Part shown: piece after piece, positions 18,936 to 28,477 of the stretch
Position numbering within the stretch: position 1 is the stretch's first letter
Layout: the number at the start of each line of letters is the position of its first letter
Source of the DNA: Zoogloea sp.
GTDB taxonomy: Bacteria; Pseudomonadota; Gammaproteobacteria; Burkholderiales; Rhodocyclaceae
Direction: 5' to 3'
DNA: 64,000 nucleotides
NCBI RefSeq assembly: GCF_017302315.1
Contig: NZ_JAFLDT010000008.1
Coordinates: 1-64,000 of the forward strand
Translations under genes and position numbers: made by a program
The notes under the pieces: generated by a model
The model's database searches: none
The model's input: the letters and a program-made list of their open reading frames with translations, nothing else
What the model was told of the DNA's origin: nothing

Positions 18936-19814
18936 ATGACAACCACTCTCGCCACTCCCGATATCGCTCCTTCCGCCATCCTGCCCGACGGTCTTCCCGT
19001 CAGCCTGGTCGAGGCCCTGGCCGCAGGTCGCGTGGTGCCTTATCTCGGCCCGCGCGTGCTCGCCCTGGCCCCCGACTATGCGGTGCCGGCCACCCCCGAA
19101 GCGCTGGTGACCCAGCTCACGGCCAAGAGCTCCGTGCCCCACAAGATCCGCAACCGGCTTACCCAGTCGGCCCAGTACATCGAGAACTTCAAGCACCGCA
19201 AGACCCTGGTGGGGCTGATGAACGAGGCCTTTGCAGCGCCACCCAAGCCGGCTCCCCTGCATGAAAGCCTCGCCGGCTTCGGCTTTCCGCTGATCGTCGA
19301 CGCCTGGTACGACGATGCCATGGCCACGGCCCTGGCCGCCCATGCCCCCACCGGTAGCTGGGGGCAGGTCCAGGGGCTGGCCCAATCCGAGCATTTCGGT
19401 ACCTGGACGGGGTGGTATGACGCGGCGGGCAATGCCGTGCCCGACTGCAACCCGGACTGGAAGACCATCCTCTACAAGCCCATCGGTGCCCATGGCCCGG
19501 CGGGTAACTATCTGGTGTCGGATACCGATTACGTGGAAGTGCTGACCGAGATCGACATTCAGACGCCGATTCCGGTGGAAGTCCAGCGCCTGCGCACGGG
19601 CAGCAACTTCCTGTTCGTGGGTTGCCGCTTCAATGATCAGCTTCCCCGCGCCTTTGCCCGCCAGATCATGAAGCGTTCGTCGGACCGCCATTGGGCAGTG
19701 CTGCCCGACGAACCGACCCGCATGGAAGCGCGCTTCCTCGCCGAGCAGGGGATCGAGCGCATCCCCTTGTCCCTGGACGTATTCGTTCCCGCCCTTCTGG
19801 CCCGTCTGGGCTGA
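18936..19814 (+). CDS. SIR2-like domain protein of the nif cluster
   Basis: 292 residues. The N-terminal GRVVPYLGPRVLAL is a variant of the (V/L)PFxGAG nucleotide loop of SIR2-like proteins; the C-terminal NFLFVGCRFNDQLPRAFARQI and RIPLSLDVF fit the family's closing motifs. The glycine-rich NAD loop is degenerate (GPR for GAG), so catalysis is doubtful. No membrane segment. It follows the DegT-like gene by 17 bases and precedes a ferredoxin. The neighbouring dra operon is also NAD-linked, which makes a nucleotide-sensing role possible but unproven. Confidence 0.72.
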   Translation: MTTTLATPDIAPSAILPDGLPVSLVEALAAGRVVPYLGPRVLALAPDYAVPATPEALVTQLTAKSSVPHKIRNRLTQSAQYIENFKHRKTLVGLMNEAFAAPPKPAPLHESLAGFGFPLIVDAWYDDAMATALAAHAPTGSWGQVQGLAQSEHFGTWTGWYDAAGNAVPDCNPDWKTILYKPIGAHGPAGNYLVSDTDYVEVLTEIDIQTPIPVEVQRLRTGSNFLFVGCRFNDQLPRAFARQIMKRSSDRHWAVLPDEPTRMEARFLAEQGIERIPLSLDVFVPALLARLG

Positions 19815-19856
19815 AGGCCATTTTCGTTGTTCATCTGCAAGCAAGAAGGAATTTCC

Positions 19857-20153
19857 ATGGCTCTACTTACCATCCAGCCCTCGGGCAAGGCCGTTGAGGT
19901 CGCCGCCGGTGCCACGCTTCTCAGTGCCATCCTCGCGTCAGGAGAAAGCATCCGCCACAAGTGTGAGGGCAAGGCCGAATGTGGGAGCTGCCACATCTTC
20001 ATCCAGGAGGGCCGCAAGACCCTTCCGCGCATCCAGAAGCTCGAGAACGAAAAGCTCGATACCCTGGTGGGCGTCAGCAGCAAGTCGCGTCTGGCCTGCC
20101 AGACCCTGATGGGCGAAGAGCCCGTCACCATCGAGTTGCTCAGCTTCGTCTGA
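19857..20153 (+). CDS. [2Fe-2S] ferredoxin, nif-associated
   Basis: 98 residues with the plant/Shethna-type ligand pattern CEGKAECGSCH...RLACQ. The ATG at 19857 is preceded by AAGAAGGA. It closes the plus-strand nif run that begins at nifS. It is a likely electron carrier, either to a nif maturation enzyme or in concert with the SIR2-like/DegT-like proteins. It differs from the FeSII-like protein at 28478, which is longer and has the extra insertion. Confidence 0.88.
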   Translation: MALLTIQPSGKAVEVAAGATLLSAILASGESIRHKCEGKAECGSCHIFIQEGRKTLPRIQKLENEKLDTLVGVSSKSRLACQTLMGEEPVTIELLSFV

Positions 20154-20289
20154 GTGAGTGACGCCCGTGGGTGAGCGAACGCTCGCCTGCGGGTTCCGGT
20201 CAATGGCTTTTCGGTGATTCCGGCCACAGAGCTCATGAACGCTGCGGTTTGGCGCGTCGTCCGATGGCCGTAGCGGTGTCTACCGCTGG

Positions 20290-20379
20290 GGGCGATTTGG
20301 GGCGACTTCAGTCGCCCATCCGCGCGTCGATCACCGGCATGCCTTTGATCGAAGTCCGCGGGCGACTGAAGTCGCCCCT
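20290..20379. repeat. Pair of REP-like palindromes
   Basis: Two copies of an 18-base palindromic unit in inverted orientation: GGGCGACTTCAGTCGCCC near 20291-20310 and its reverse complement near 20360-20378. Each can fold alone or pair with the other. They lie between two convergent operons and may stop transcription from both sides. Confidence 0.65.
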
Positions 20380-20412
20380 ACGGTCCCTCCGGCTTCCCGG
20401 ATGTTGCTCCAA

Positions 20413-20838
20413 TCAGGCCGAGCACTTCTTCCCCGAAATGTTGGCTGCGCATCCTTCGGTGCGCCGTCCGTCCAGTTCGGCGAGGCTTGGACTGTCCAGC
20501 CACGCCGCCACCGCGTTGGGTTCAAACCCGACGAGCTTGCGCCCGTCGGCTTCCATCAGGGGGCGGCGGATGAGCAGGGGTTCGGCAAGCAACAGGGCCA
20601 GGGCGGCATCCCGGTCGAGCTGTTCCGGTACGACTTCACCCGACTTGACCCGTGGTGCGGCACGGTTGAACCATTCGGCCACGGGCAGCGGGGCGAGGAA
20701 GGTGAGCAGGCTGTCCGCGGTCCAGGGCCAGGCGAGCAGGCTGCGGACGTCAAGGGTATGGCCGGCCGATTCGAGCCAGGCTTTCTGCTTGGCGTTGCCG
20801 CCACATCCGGGCTTTTCATAGAAGACGACGTGGGTCAT
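20413..20838 (-). CDS. ArsC/Spx-fold nitrogenase-associated protein (NifO-like)
   Basis: 141-residue thioredoxin-fold protein of the ArsC/Spx type (VVFYEKPGCGGNAKQKAWLESAGH at the N-terminus). The active-site loop reads CGGN rather than CXXC. The family includes NifO and 'nitrogenase-associated protein' and is linked to molybdenum or nitrate effects on nitrogen fixation. The extended C-terminal region (CAANISGKKCSA) has two more cysteines. It is the last gene of the globin-dra operon. Confidence 0.8.
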   Translation of the reverse strand: MTHVVFYEKPGCGGNAKQKAWLESAGHTLDVRSLLAWPWTADSLLTFLAPLPVAEWFNRAAPRVKSGEVVPEQLDRDAALALLLAEPLLIRRPLMEADGRKLVGFEPNAVAAWLDSPSLAELDGRRTEGCAANISGKKCSA

Positions 20839-20856
20839 GGGGCCTCCGGTTTGGGA

Positions 20857-21798
20857 TCAGGGCCGCGGTCTGGCGGCCAGATTCAGCAATGCGTCGGTCT
20901 GTTTGACAATGGCCGCAGCGATGGTCCGGTCGAGCCGATCGAGCCAGGCGCGGGGCAGGGCGCTGGCACCGCACTGGGCACCGTGCAGCATGCCAACAAG
21001 GGCGGCGGTGGTGTCGGCGTCGTCACCGCGATTGACGGCGCCGATAAGGGCGTCTTCGAAAGTGCTTTCGGTGAAGGTGAAATGAAAGACTGTCTGCAGG
21101 GTGTCCACCACGTAGCCACTGGCTCGCCCGGGATAGGGTTGAAAGCGGAACATGGGGTGGTCGACAACGAACGCGTCTGCGAGGGGGCGGGCCTCGGACA
21201 GGCGTCCGCCGAGCAGCAGGCGGCGGAGCAGGCGCCCGCAGATCAGGGTGGCGGCGTCGGAGAGGGCGTTGTTGTGGGTGAAGCGGGCCTGGGCCAGGCT
21301 GCGGGCTTCGAAGGCCGCTTCGTTGTGAAGAGTGGCGAGCACCACGGGCAGGTTGCGCATGACTGCGCCGTTGCCCGCGTCACCTTCGCCCGCCGGCCCG
21401 GCGAAGGAACCATCGGTCATGTAGCGACGGATACCGCGCCGGCAGGTGTTGCCGCAATCCACGGGCTTGCTGCGCAGCCACGCCACATAGGCCTCGGCAA
21501 CGGCTTTCATGCACCAGCCGTCGGCGTCGAGGATGGACTTGCCCAGGGCCAGACACATGGTCGTGTCGTCGGTGACCTGGCCCGGCGCGAGCTTGAGCCA
21601 GCCGCCCCCGGTCATGTGGCGATGGACGCCGTACTGGGCGACGATTTCCCGCGGGGTCATGAACTCGGTGGTCGCCCCCAGGGCGTCACCGATGGCCAAG
21701 CCGAGATAGGCGCCGAGGGCCTTGTCACGCAGGCTGCCGGGCCGCAGGCCGGAGGGCAGTATGGACGGATGGGTGCGCAGGAGGAGTGCATCAAGCAT
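20857..21798 (-). CDS. draG: ADP-ribosyl-[dinitrogen reductase] hydrolase DraG
   Basis: Removes ADP-ribose from NifH, restoring nitrogenase activity when ammonium is consumed. Dinuclear-metal motifs are present: GDALGATTEF, TDDTTMCLALG and NRGDDADTTAALVG. 313 residues against about 295-300, with a short extra N-terminus. The start overlaps draT by 8 bases. AmtB (35689-36891), its usual membrane-recruitment partner via PII, is also in this window. Confidence 0.96.
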   Translation of the reverse strand: MLDALLLRTHPSILPSGLRPGSLRDKALGAYLGLAIGDALGATTEFMTPREIVAQYGVHRHMTGGGWLKLAPGQVTDDTTMCLALGKSILDADGWCMKAVAEAYVAWLRSKPVDCGNTCRRGIRRYMTDGSFAGPAGEGDAGNGAVMRNLPVVLATLHNEAAFEARSLAQARFTHNNALSDAATLICGRLLRRLLLGGRLSEARPLADAFVVDHPMFRFQPYPGRASGYVVDTLQTVFHFTFTESTFEDALIGAVNRGDDADTTAALVGMLHGAQCGASALPRAWLDRLDRTIAAAIVKQTDALLNLAARPRP

Positions 21799-22660
21799 AG
21801 CGGGCCACCACTTCGTATTCGCCGCCGATCACCAGCACCTCGCCTTCTCCGGCGAGGGGGGCGCCCGGCAGCAGGCCGGGAAAGAACAGGATCTTGACCA
21901 CCGGAACGTGCGCTTCGAGGATCCAGTCGCCGAACTCGTCGGCGCGCTCGCGGGAGGTGGAAAAGGACACGATGTTGTTCAGGCGCAGGACGCAGGCACG
22001 GTCACGCCGGTCACCGGCGACCACTCGCTGCTCCGTGAAGTCGTTGATGCCGCGCCATAGGGTGACGAAATCCCGGGCGGGCTGGCCAAAGCGCTGGATG
22101 GCCCATTGGCAGTATTCAAACAGCAGATCGAGCTGCTGGTGGATGCAGTTGTTGTGGAAGCGGCTGCTGCCCTTTTCCTCGATATAGGCAATCCACGCCG
22201 GCGATGGAAACCGCCCCAGGGGCGCCTTGTGGAAGGTGGGCACCAGGCCGAAACGGCTTTCAGCCCAGCCTTTCAGTACGGCGCCAGCGGCGGAATTGGA
22301 GTCCAGCCCCCAGCCCTGCAGCAGTTTGAGGTAGCTGGAGCGATGCCGTGATCGCGGTGTGCTGCGGGTGCCGGGTTCGGGCGGTGCGATGCCGAAGACG
22401 ATCTCCATGAAGTGCCGGAAGACCGCTGAAGCGGCGGTCAGGTCTCCGGCGCTTTCGAGGAGCCGGAACAGGCCGCGGTGGGTCTCGCGAACGCCGGAAA
22501 TGGCGAATGGCTGAGGGTGGGTGTTGAAGGCCGTGGAGCCGAGCAGGCCAACCGGCAGCCCGACCAGATTGGTCGAGTACCAGCGGCCGGGATCGGTGCC
22601 CCTTCCTTCTCCGGCCCAGTCCTCAGCCACCGCCCCGCGTCGGGGCGACGGCTCGTTCAT
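21791..22660 (-). CDS. draT: NAD+-dinitrogen-reductase ADP-ribosyltransferase DraT
   Basis: Transfers ADP-ribose from NAD+ to a NifH arginine (the Arg in CAGRGVIT of the nifH product here), switching nitrogenase off. 289 residues. Family motifs seen are WYSTNLVGLPVGLLGSTAFN near residues 27-46, the catalytic-domain strand VTLWRGINDF, and NNIVSFSTSRERADEFGDWI. It pairs with draG by an 8-base overlap, as in other Dra systems. Confidence 0.95.
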   Translation of the reverse strand: MNEPSPRRGAVAEDWAGEGRGTDPGRWYSTNLVGLPVGLLGSTAFNTHPQPFAISGVRETHRGLFRLLESAGDLTAASAVFRHFMEIVFGIAPPEPGTRSTPRSRHRSSYLKLLQGWGLDSNSAAGAVLKGWAESRFGLVPTFHKAPLGRFPSPAWIAYIEEKGSSRFHNNCIHQQLDLLFEYCQWAIQRFGQPARDFVTLWRGINDFTEQRVVAGDRRDRACVLRLNNIVSFSTSRERADEFGDWILEAHVPVVKILFFPGLLPGAPLAGEGEVLVIGGEYEVVARYA

Positions 22661-22674
22661 GGGGCAGCCTGGTT

Positions 22675-23262
22675 TCAGACGGGACGGTTTGCGCCCAGAT
22701 CGCGGATCGGACCCATGATCTTGAGGCCTTCCTCGAAGGTCAGCGGGGCGTAGGTGGCCGAGAACTTGGTGGCCGCGTTGGCGACGGCGTCCAGCTTGCC
22801 GGCGGTGTCGAGCTTCTTCAGGTCGTTCTTCTCGAGGTACAGCAGTTCGAGGGTTTCGTTGTACACGGTGGCCTCGTCGATGGGCAGCACGGTGTAGCTG
22901 ATGTCACCCATCTTCACGGTGTACTTTTTCGACAGATCAATGTTGTCGCAGAAGACGATGTACTTGCCGGTGGGTGTGAAGTAGGGGCCGAGGACTTCGT
23001 GCACCAGAGCCAGGTATTCAAAGGACAGCAGGAAGCTGGAGAAGAAGGGAATGGTCTTGCCATCGTCGCAGACCATCATGACCTGATCGGTGACGATCTC
23101 GGGCGGGCGCTTTTCGTCGGCAAACTGCTCGGCAAACTTCAGCGCGACATCGCCCCGGAAGCCGTAGCGGCCGGCCTTCTTGGTCTCGCCCTTGAAGACC
23201 GGGTTGAGCAGGCGGCCCTTTTCGTCCAGGTCGAGGATGGCATTAGTGAGAGTGGTGGTCAT
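22675..23262 (-). CDS. Conserved protein of unknown function in the dra operon
   Basis: 195 residues from the ATG at 23262, chosen because AAAGGAAG lies 7 bases upstream; another ATG at 23280 adds six residues. The protein is soluble and acidic, without signal peptide or metal motif (DLDEKGRLLNPVFKGETKKAGRYGFRGDVALKF...). I do not recognise the family. Its start overlaps the end of the globin gene by 20 bases, so the two are translated as a unit. Its place before draT suggests a role in nitrogenase switch-off or protection. Confidence 0.7.
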   Translation of the reverse strand: MTTTLTNAILDLDEKGRLLNPVFKGETKKAGRYGFRGDVALKFAEQFADEKRPPEIVTDQVMMVCDDGKTIPFFSSFLLSFEYLALVHEVLGPYFTPTGKYIVFCDNIDLSKKYTVKMGDISYTVLPIDEATVYNETLELLYLEKNDLKKLDTAGKLDAVANAATKFSATYAPLTFEEGLKIMGPIRDLGANRPV

Positions 23263-23827
23263 GACTGCTTCCTTTGTCATTGCGGATGAAATCGGCGGTC
23301 TTGGCGAACGCGCGGGTGAGTTGATCCTTGAGATCCGGGTCGGCGACCACCTCGTCGAGGGCCTGGGTCATGCACAGCATCCAGGCGTCGCGCTCGGCCT
23401 GGCCGATGGCGAAGGGGAGATGCTTGCGGCGCAGGCGCGGGTGGCCGCGTTCGGCGGAGTAAACCTGGGGTCCGCCCGTCCACTCCGTGATGTAGCGCAC
23501 CAGCACCTCCTTGACCGGGGCCAGGTTGGGGCCATGCATGGCACGGATGGTGGCGGCTTCGGGAAGGGTGTCCATGAGGGCGTAAAAGCGGTCCACCAGT
23601 TGCTCGATGATGGTCACGCCTCCCAGGCGGGCGAAGTGGGGGTTGGTGCCGCTGGGCACCGAGGTGACCGACGGTGCGGGTGGCGTGTTCGTGTCCGCGC
23701 CGTGGAGGCCGGTGTGGGTCGGTTCGCCATACACGGGAACGGCCCAGCCATCGCGCCGCAGATAGCCCACCACGACCCGGGCGGGGCAGGCTGGTGGGGT
23801 GCTGTCAGGGGTGTCCGGCTTGCTCAT
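23243..23827 (-). CDS. Group II truncated hemoglobin with N-terminal extension
   Basis: 194 residues. The globin part spans about 60-185: FARLGGVTIIEQLVDRFYALMD, then YITEWTGGPQVYSAERGHPRLRRKHLPFAIG, which includes the proximal-His region of group II trHbs, and AERDAWMLCMTQALDE with the conserved Trp. A 60-residue Pro/Thr-rich extension precedes it (a charged RVVVGYLRRDGWAVPVYGE segment). The C-terminus is His-rich (SSHDHHSH). It is a first-gene partner of the dra operon; probable role is scavenging or sensing O2 or NO under fixing conditions. Confidence 0.87.
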   Translation of the reverse strand: MSKPDTPDSTPPACPARVVVGYLRRDGWAVPVYGEPTHTGLHGADTNTPPAPSVTSVPSGTNPHFARLGGVTIIEQLVDRFYALMDTLPEAATIRAMHGPNLAPVKEVLVRYITEWTGGPQVYSAERGHPRLRRKHLPFAIGQAERDAWMLCMTQALDEVVADPDLKDQLTRAFAKTADFIRNDKGSSHDHHSH

Positions 23828-23894
23828 GGTGGTGGCTCCTGGTTTGCGGCGAGTGGCGATCTGATCTGCCGGGGCCGTCTGTCGGCCTTATATA

Positions 23895-23911
23895 GGCAAT
23901 TGTTGTGCCGA
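23895..23911 (-). promoter_or_regulatory. Sigma-54 promoter of the globin-dra operon
   Basis: On the minus strand this reads TCGGCACAACAATTGCC, keeping GG-N10-GC and the TTGC core. It is about 68 bases before the globin ATG and faces away from nifH. Confidence 0.7.
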
Positions 23912-24013
23912 ACCGCTGCCGAAGTCCGCTTGTTTCAATAAAAGCCTTTCACGTCAGTGCTTTGGATCTCATTGTCGGGTTGTCGTCGGGTGTCAGGTGA
24001 GACGTCGGGCGTC

Positions 24014-24029
24014 TGTGCCCTTCCTGACA
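24014..24029. promoter_or_regulatory. NifA activator site 1, nifH/globin intergenic region
   Basis: TGTGCCCTTCCTGACA, exact TGT-N10-ACA. It lies 104 bases from the globin -24 box and about 110 from the nifH -24 box. Confidence 0.78.
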
Positions 24030-24042
24030 GCGCTGGGCCCTT

Positions 24043-24058
24043 TGTCGTATTCCACACA
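24043..24058. promoter_or_regulatory. NifA activator site 2, nifH/globin intergenic region
   Basis: TGTCGTATTCCACACA, exact TGT-N10-ACA, 29 bases from site 1 and about 81 from the nifH -24 box. Confidence 0.82.
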
Positions 24059-24103
24059 CACCCTCCAATCATTGCCCGGACCCTGGGTGAATCTATTTTT
24101 CAA

Positions 24104-24119
24104 TTAAAAAACAATGATT
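24104..24119 (-). promoter_or_regulatory. Possible IHF site in the nifH promoter
   Basis: The AT-rich minus-strand sequence AATCATTGTTTTTT resembles the IHF core WATCAANNNNTTR with one mismatch. It lies between the NifA sites and the sigma-54 promoter, where IHF bending is expected. Confidence 0.5.
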
Positions 24120-24138
24120 TGAAGAAATATTTCACGGT

Positions 24139-24154
24139 TGGCACGGCGATTGCT
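24139..24154 (+). promoter_or_regulatory. Sigma-54 promoter of nifHDK
   Basis: TGGCACGGCGATTGCT is a perfect consensus -24/-12 element (TGGCACG-N4-TTGCT). It is 160 bases before nifH, so the transcript has a leader of about 150 bases. Confidence 0.95.
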
Positions 24155-24175
24155 GAATGCTCCTCGCACCGATAA

Positions 24176-25195
<1,020 letters not shown>

Positions 25196-25200
25196 CGCGT

Positions 25201-25316
25201 CGAGAGTCGAGGGTCGAGAGTCGGGGCTGTACGTGCCGGCTCTCCTCCGGTGCCTTCGGGCACCGGCCGACATGGCCTGATCTCGACTCTCCGCTCTCTA
25301 CTCTCGACCCACCCGA
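25201..25316. repeat. nifH-nifD intergenic inverted repeat with nested tetraloop hairpin
   Basis: Arms of repeated GAGAGTCGAG-type units at about 25199-25224 and their imperfect reverse complement at about 25284-25312 enclose a perfect 8-bp stem with a UUCG loop (25247-25266). Such structures in nifHDK operons are thought to end most transcripts after nifH or to stabilise its 3' end, giving an excess of NifH over NifDK. Confidence 0.7.
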
Positions 25317-25337
25317 CTAAATGACAGGAGCAATGAA

Positions 25338-26786
25338 ATGAGCCTGACCGTTGAAGAAAACAAGGCACTTATCGAAGAAGTGCTGAAGGCCTACCCGGAA
25401 AAGACCGCCAAGAAGCGTGCCAAGCACCTGGGCACCTTCGAGGATGGCAAGCCGGATTGCGGCGTGAAGTCCAACATCAAGTCCCTGCCGGGCGTGATGA
25501 CGATTCGTGGCTGTGCCTACGCCGGTTCCAAGGGCGTGGTGTGGGGCCCGATCAAGGACATGATCCACATTTCCCATGGCCCGGTGGGCTGCGGCCAGTA
25601 TTCCTGGGCCTCGCGCCGGAACTACTACATCGGTGAGACCGGCATCGACACCTTCGGCACGATGCAATTCACGTCCGACTTCCAGGAGAAGGACATCGTC
25701 TTCGGCGGCGACAAGAAGCTCGAGAAGATCATCGACGAAATCCAGGAACTGTTCCCCCTCAACAAGGGCATCACCGTCCAGTCCGAGTGCCCGATCGGCC
25801 TGATCGGCGACGACATCGAGGCCGTTTCGAAGAAGAAGGCCAAGGAATACGAAGGCAAGACCATCGTTCCCGTGCGTTGCGAGGGCTTCCGCGGCGTCAG
25901 CCAGTCCCTCGGCCACCACATCGCCAACGATGCGGTGCGTGACTGGGTTTTCGACAAGGTCGATCCGAACAAGAACGTGTTCGAATCCAGCCCCTACGAC
26001 GTGGCCATCATCGGTGACTACAACATCGGTGGCGATGCCTGGTCCAGTCGCATCCTCCTCGAGGAGATGGGCCTGCGCGTGATCGCCCAGTGGTCCGGCG
26101 ACGGCACCATCGCCGAACTGGAGAACACCCCCAAGGCCAAGCTCAACGTGCTGCACTGCTACCGCTCGATGAACTACATCAGCCGGCACATGGAAGAGAA
26201 GTACGGGATCCCCTGGGTCGAGTACAACTTCTTCGGCCCGACGATGATCGAGAAGAGCCTGCGCGAGATCGCCAGCCACTTCGACGACACCATCAAGGCC
26301 AATGCCGAGGTGGTCATCGCCAAGTACCGCAAGCTGATTGACGAGACCATCGCCAAGTACAAGCCGCGCCTGCAGGGCAAGAAGGTCATGCTCTTCGTGG
26401 GTGGCCTGCGTCCCCGTCACGTGATCGGCGCCTACGAGGATCTGGGCATGGAAGTGGTCGGCACCGGCTACGAATTCGGCCACAACGACGACTATCAGCG
26501 CACCACGCACTACGTGAAGGACGGCACGCTGATCTACGACGACGTGACCGGCTACGAGTTCGAGAAGTTCGTCGAGAAGGTCCAGCCCGACCTGGTGGGT
26601 TCCGGCATCAAGGAAAAGTACGTTTTCCAGAAGATGGGCGTGCCCTTCCGTCAGATGCACAGCTGGGACTACTCCGGCCCGTACCACGGCTACGACGGTT
26701 TCGCGATCTTCGCCCGTGACATGGACATGGCGATCAACTCGCCGGTCTGGGGCCTTGCCAAGGCTCCGTGGAAGAAGGCTGCCTAA
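25338..26786 (+). CDS. nifD: Nitrogenase MoFe protein alpha chain NifD
   Basis: Alpha subunit of dinitrogenase, 482 residues, holding FeMo-co. P-cluster cysteines appear in [26 protein letters not shown] and [12 protein letters not shown]. The cofactor ligands are Cys in [15 protein letters not shown] and His in [14 protein letters not shown]. The ATG at 25338 follows GACAGGAGC. All ligands for the Mo-type enzyme are intact. Confidence 0.99.
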   Translation: MSLTVEENKALIEEVLKAYPEKTAKKRAKHLGTFEDGKPDCGVKSNIKSLPGVMTIRGCAYAGSKGVVWGPIKDMIHISHGPVGCGQYSWASRRNYYIGETGIDTFGTMQFTSDFQEKDIVFGGDKKLEKIIDEIQELFPLNKGITVQSECPIGLIGDDIEAVSKKKAKEYEGKTIVPVRCEGFRGVSQSLGHHIANDAVRDWVFDKVDPNKNVFESSPYDVAIIGDYNIGGDAWSSRILLEEMGLRVIAQWSGDGTIAELENTPKAKLNVLHCYRSMNYISRHMEEKYGIPWVEYNFFGPTMIEKSLREIASHFDDTIKANAEVVIAKYRKLIDETIAKYKPRLQGKKVMLFVGGLRPRHVIGAYEDLGMEVVGTGYEFGHNDDYQRTTHYVKDGTLIYDDVTGYEFEKFVEKVQPDLVGSGIKEKYVFQKMGVPFRQMHSWDYSGPYHGYDGFAIFARDMDMAINSPVWGLAKAPWKKAA

Positions 26787-26797
26787 TTCTTCTTCCG

Positions 26798-26817
26798 GGC
26801 GGGGCTGTGGCCCCGCC
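26798..26817 (+). other. Hairpin in the nifD-nifK gap
   Basis: An 8-bp GC stem (26798-26805 with 26810-26817) around a TGTG loop, without a T-tract. It may stabilise the mRNA rather than end it, since nifK is just downstream. Confidence 0.45.
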
Positions 26818-26853
26818 GCCCCCGCCCTGATTACTGATTCAAGGAGTGCTGAC

Positions 26854-28413
26854 ATGCCCCAAAATGTTGAAAAGGTCCTCGACCACGAAAATCTGTTCCG
26901 CGAGCCGGAATACAAGGCCATGTTCGACAACAAGCGGAGCCAGTTCGAGTTCCGCGTGCCTGCCGAAGAACTGGCCAAGCAGATCGAATATGCCAAGACC
27001 TGGGAATATCGCGAGAAGAACTTCGCCCGCGAAGCCCTGACGGTCAACCCCGCCAAGGCCTGCCAGCCGCTGGGCGCCGTTTTTGCTGCCGTCGGCTTCG
27101 AAAAGACCCTGCCCTTCGTGCATGGCTCCCAGGGTTGCGTGGCCTACTACCGTTCGCACTTCTCCCGTCACTTCAAGGAGCCGACCTCCTGCGTCAGCTC
27201 CTCGATGACCGAAGATGCGGCGGTGTTCGGCGGCCTCAACAACATGATTGACGGCCTCGCCAACACGTTCAACCTGTACAAGCCGGAGATGATCGCCGTC
27301 TCCACCACCTGCATGGCCGAAGTGATCGGTGATGACTTGGACGCCTTCATCAAGACGTCCAAGCAGAAGGGTTCCATCCCCGCCGAGTTCGACGTGCCCT
27401 TTGCCCACACCCCGGCCTTCGTCGGCAGCCACATCACCGGCTACGACAATGCCCTGCAGGGCATCATCAAGTACTTCTGGGACGGCAAGGCCGGCCAGGG
27501 CACGGCCCTGACCCGCATCCCCAACGAGTCCATCAACTTCATCGGCGGCTTCGACGGCTTCGTCTGCGGCAACCTGCCGGAAATTCGTCGCATGCTGGAC
27601 CTGATGGGCGTCGAGCACACCATCCTGTGCGACCCGTCCGACGTGTGGAACACCCCCACCGACGGCGAGTTCCGCATGTACGACGGTGGCACCACCAAGG
27701 CCCAGGTTGAAGCAGCGATCAACGCCAAGGCCACCATCAGCTTCCAGGGCTACTCCACCGAGAAGACCATGAAGCTGATCAAGGAGCATGGCCACGAAAC
27801 CGCCAGCTTCCATCACCCGATGGGCGTGACCGGCACCGATGCCTTCCTGATGAAGGTCTCCGAGCTGACCGGCAAGCCGATTCCCAAGGAACTCGAGCTC
27901 GAGCGCGGCCGTCTGGTCGATGCCATCGCCGACAGCCAGGCCCACCTGCACGGCAAGAAGTTCGCCCTCTACGGGGATCCGGACCTCATGCTGGGCATGA
28001 CCGCCTTCCTGCTGGAGCTCGGTGCCGAGCCGGTCCATGTGCTCTCCACCAACGGCGACAAGGAGTGGGCCGACAAGGTCCAGGCTTTGCTCGACGCCAG
28101 CCCCTTCGGCAAGAACTGCAAGGCCTACCCCAAGGCCGACCTGTGGCACATGCGCTCCCTGCTCTTCACGGAGAAGGTGGACTTCTTGATCGGCAACACC
28201 TACGGCAAGTACCTGGAGCGTGACTGCGGCACCCCGCTGATCCGTCTGGGCTTCCCGATCTTCGATCGCCACCATCACCATCGTTTCCCCATCTGGGGTT
28301 ACCAGGGTGCCCTGCGCGTGCTGACCATGCTGCTCGACGAGTACTTCGAGGCTCTTGATGCCAACACCATCGGCATCGGAACCACCGACTACTCCTACGA
28401 CATCATCCGCTAA
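26854..28413 (+). CDS. nifK: Nitrogenase MoFe protein beta chain NifK
   Basis: Beta subunit, 519 residues, which shares the P-cluster with NifD. Its P-cluster cysteines are in [23 protein letters not shown] and [12 protein letters not shown]. The ATG at 26854 ([10 protein letters not shown]) is chosen for the ribosome site AAGGAG at 26841-26846; the open frame extends further upstream without family similarity. A strong hairpin at 28425 separates it from the FeSII-like gene. Confidence 0.99.
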   Translation: MPQNVEKVLDHENLFREPEYKAMFDNKRSQFEFRVPAEELAKQIEYAKTWEYREKNFAREALTVNPAKACQPLGAVFAAVGFEKTLPFVHGSQGCVAYYRSHFSRHFKEPTSCVSSSMTEDAAVFGGLNNMIDGLANTFNLYKPEMIAVSTTCMAEVIGDDLDAFIKTSKQKGSIPAEFDVPFAHTPAFVGSHITGYDNALQGIIKYFWDGKAGQGTALTRIPNESINFIGGFDGFVCGNLPEIRRMLDLMGVEHTILCDPSDVWNTPTDGEFRMYDGGTTKAQVEAAINAKATISFQGYSTEKTMKLIKEHGHETASFHHPMGVTGTDAFLMKVSELTGKPIPKELELERGRLVDAIADSQAHLHGKKFALYGDPDLMLGMTAFLLELGAEPVHVLSTNGDKEWADKVQALLDASPFGKNCKAYPKADLWHMRSLLFTEKVDFLIGNTYGKYLERDCGTPLIRLGFPIFDRHHHHRFPIWGYQGALRVLTMLLDEYFEALDANTIGIGTTDYSYDIIR

Positions 28414-28424
28414 GCACCGCGGAA

Positions 28425-28446
28425 GGGGAGGCCTCCGGGCCTCCCC
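28425..28446 (+). terminator. Hairpin after nifK
   Basis: A 9-bp GC stem (GGGGAGGCC and its complement) 12 bases after the nifK stop. It has only a weak T-run, so it may attenuate rather than stop transcription into the FeSII-like gene. Confidence 0.6.
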
Positions 28447-28477
28447 GTTCTTACTACCGGACAAAGGCAAAGCCATC

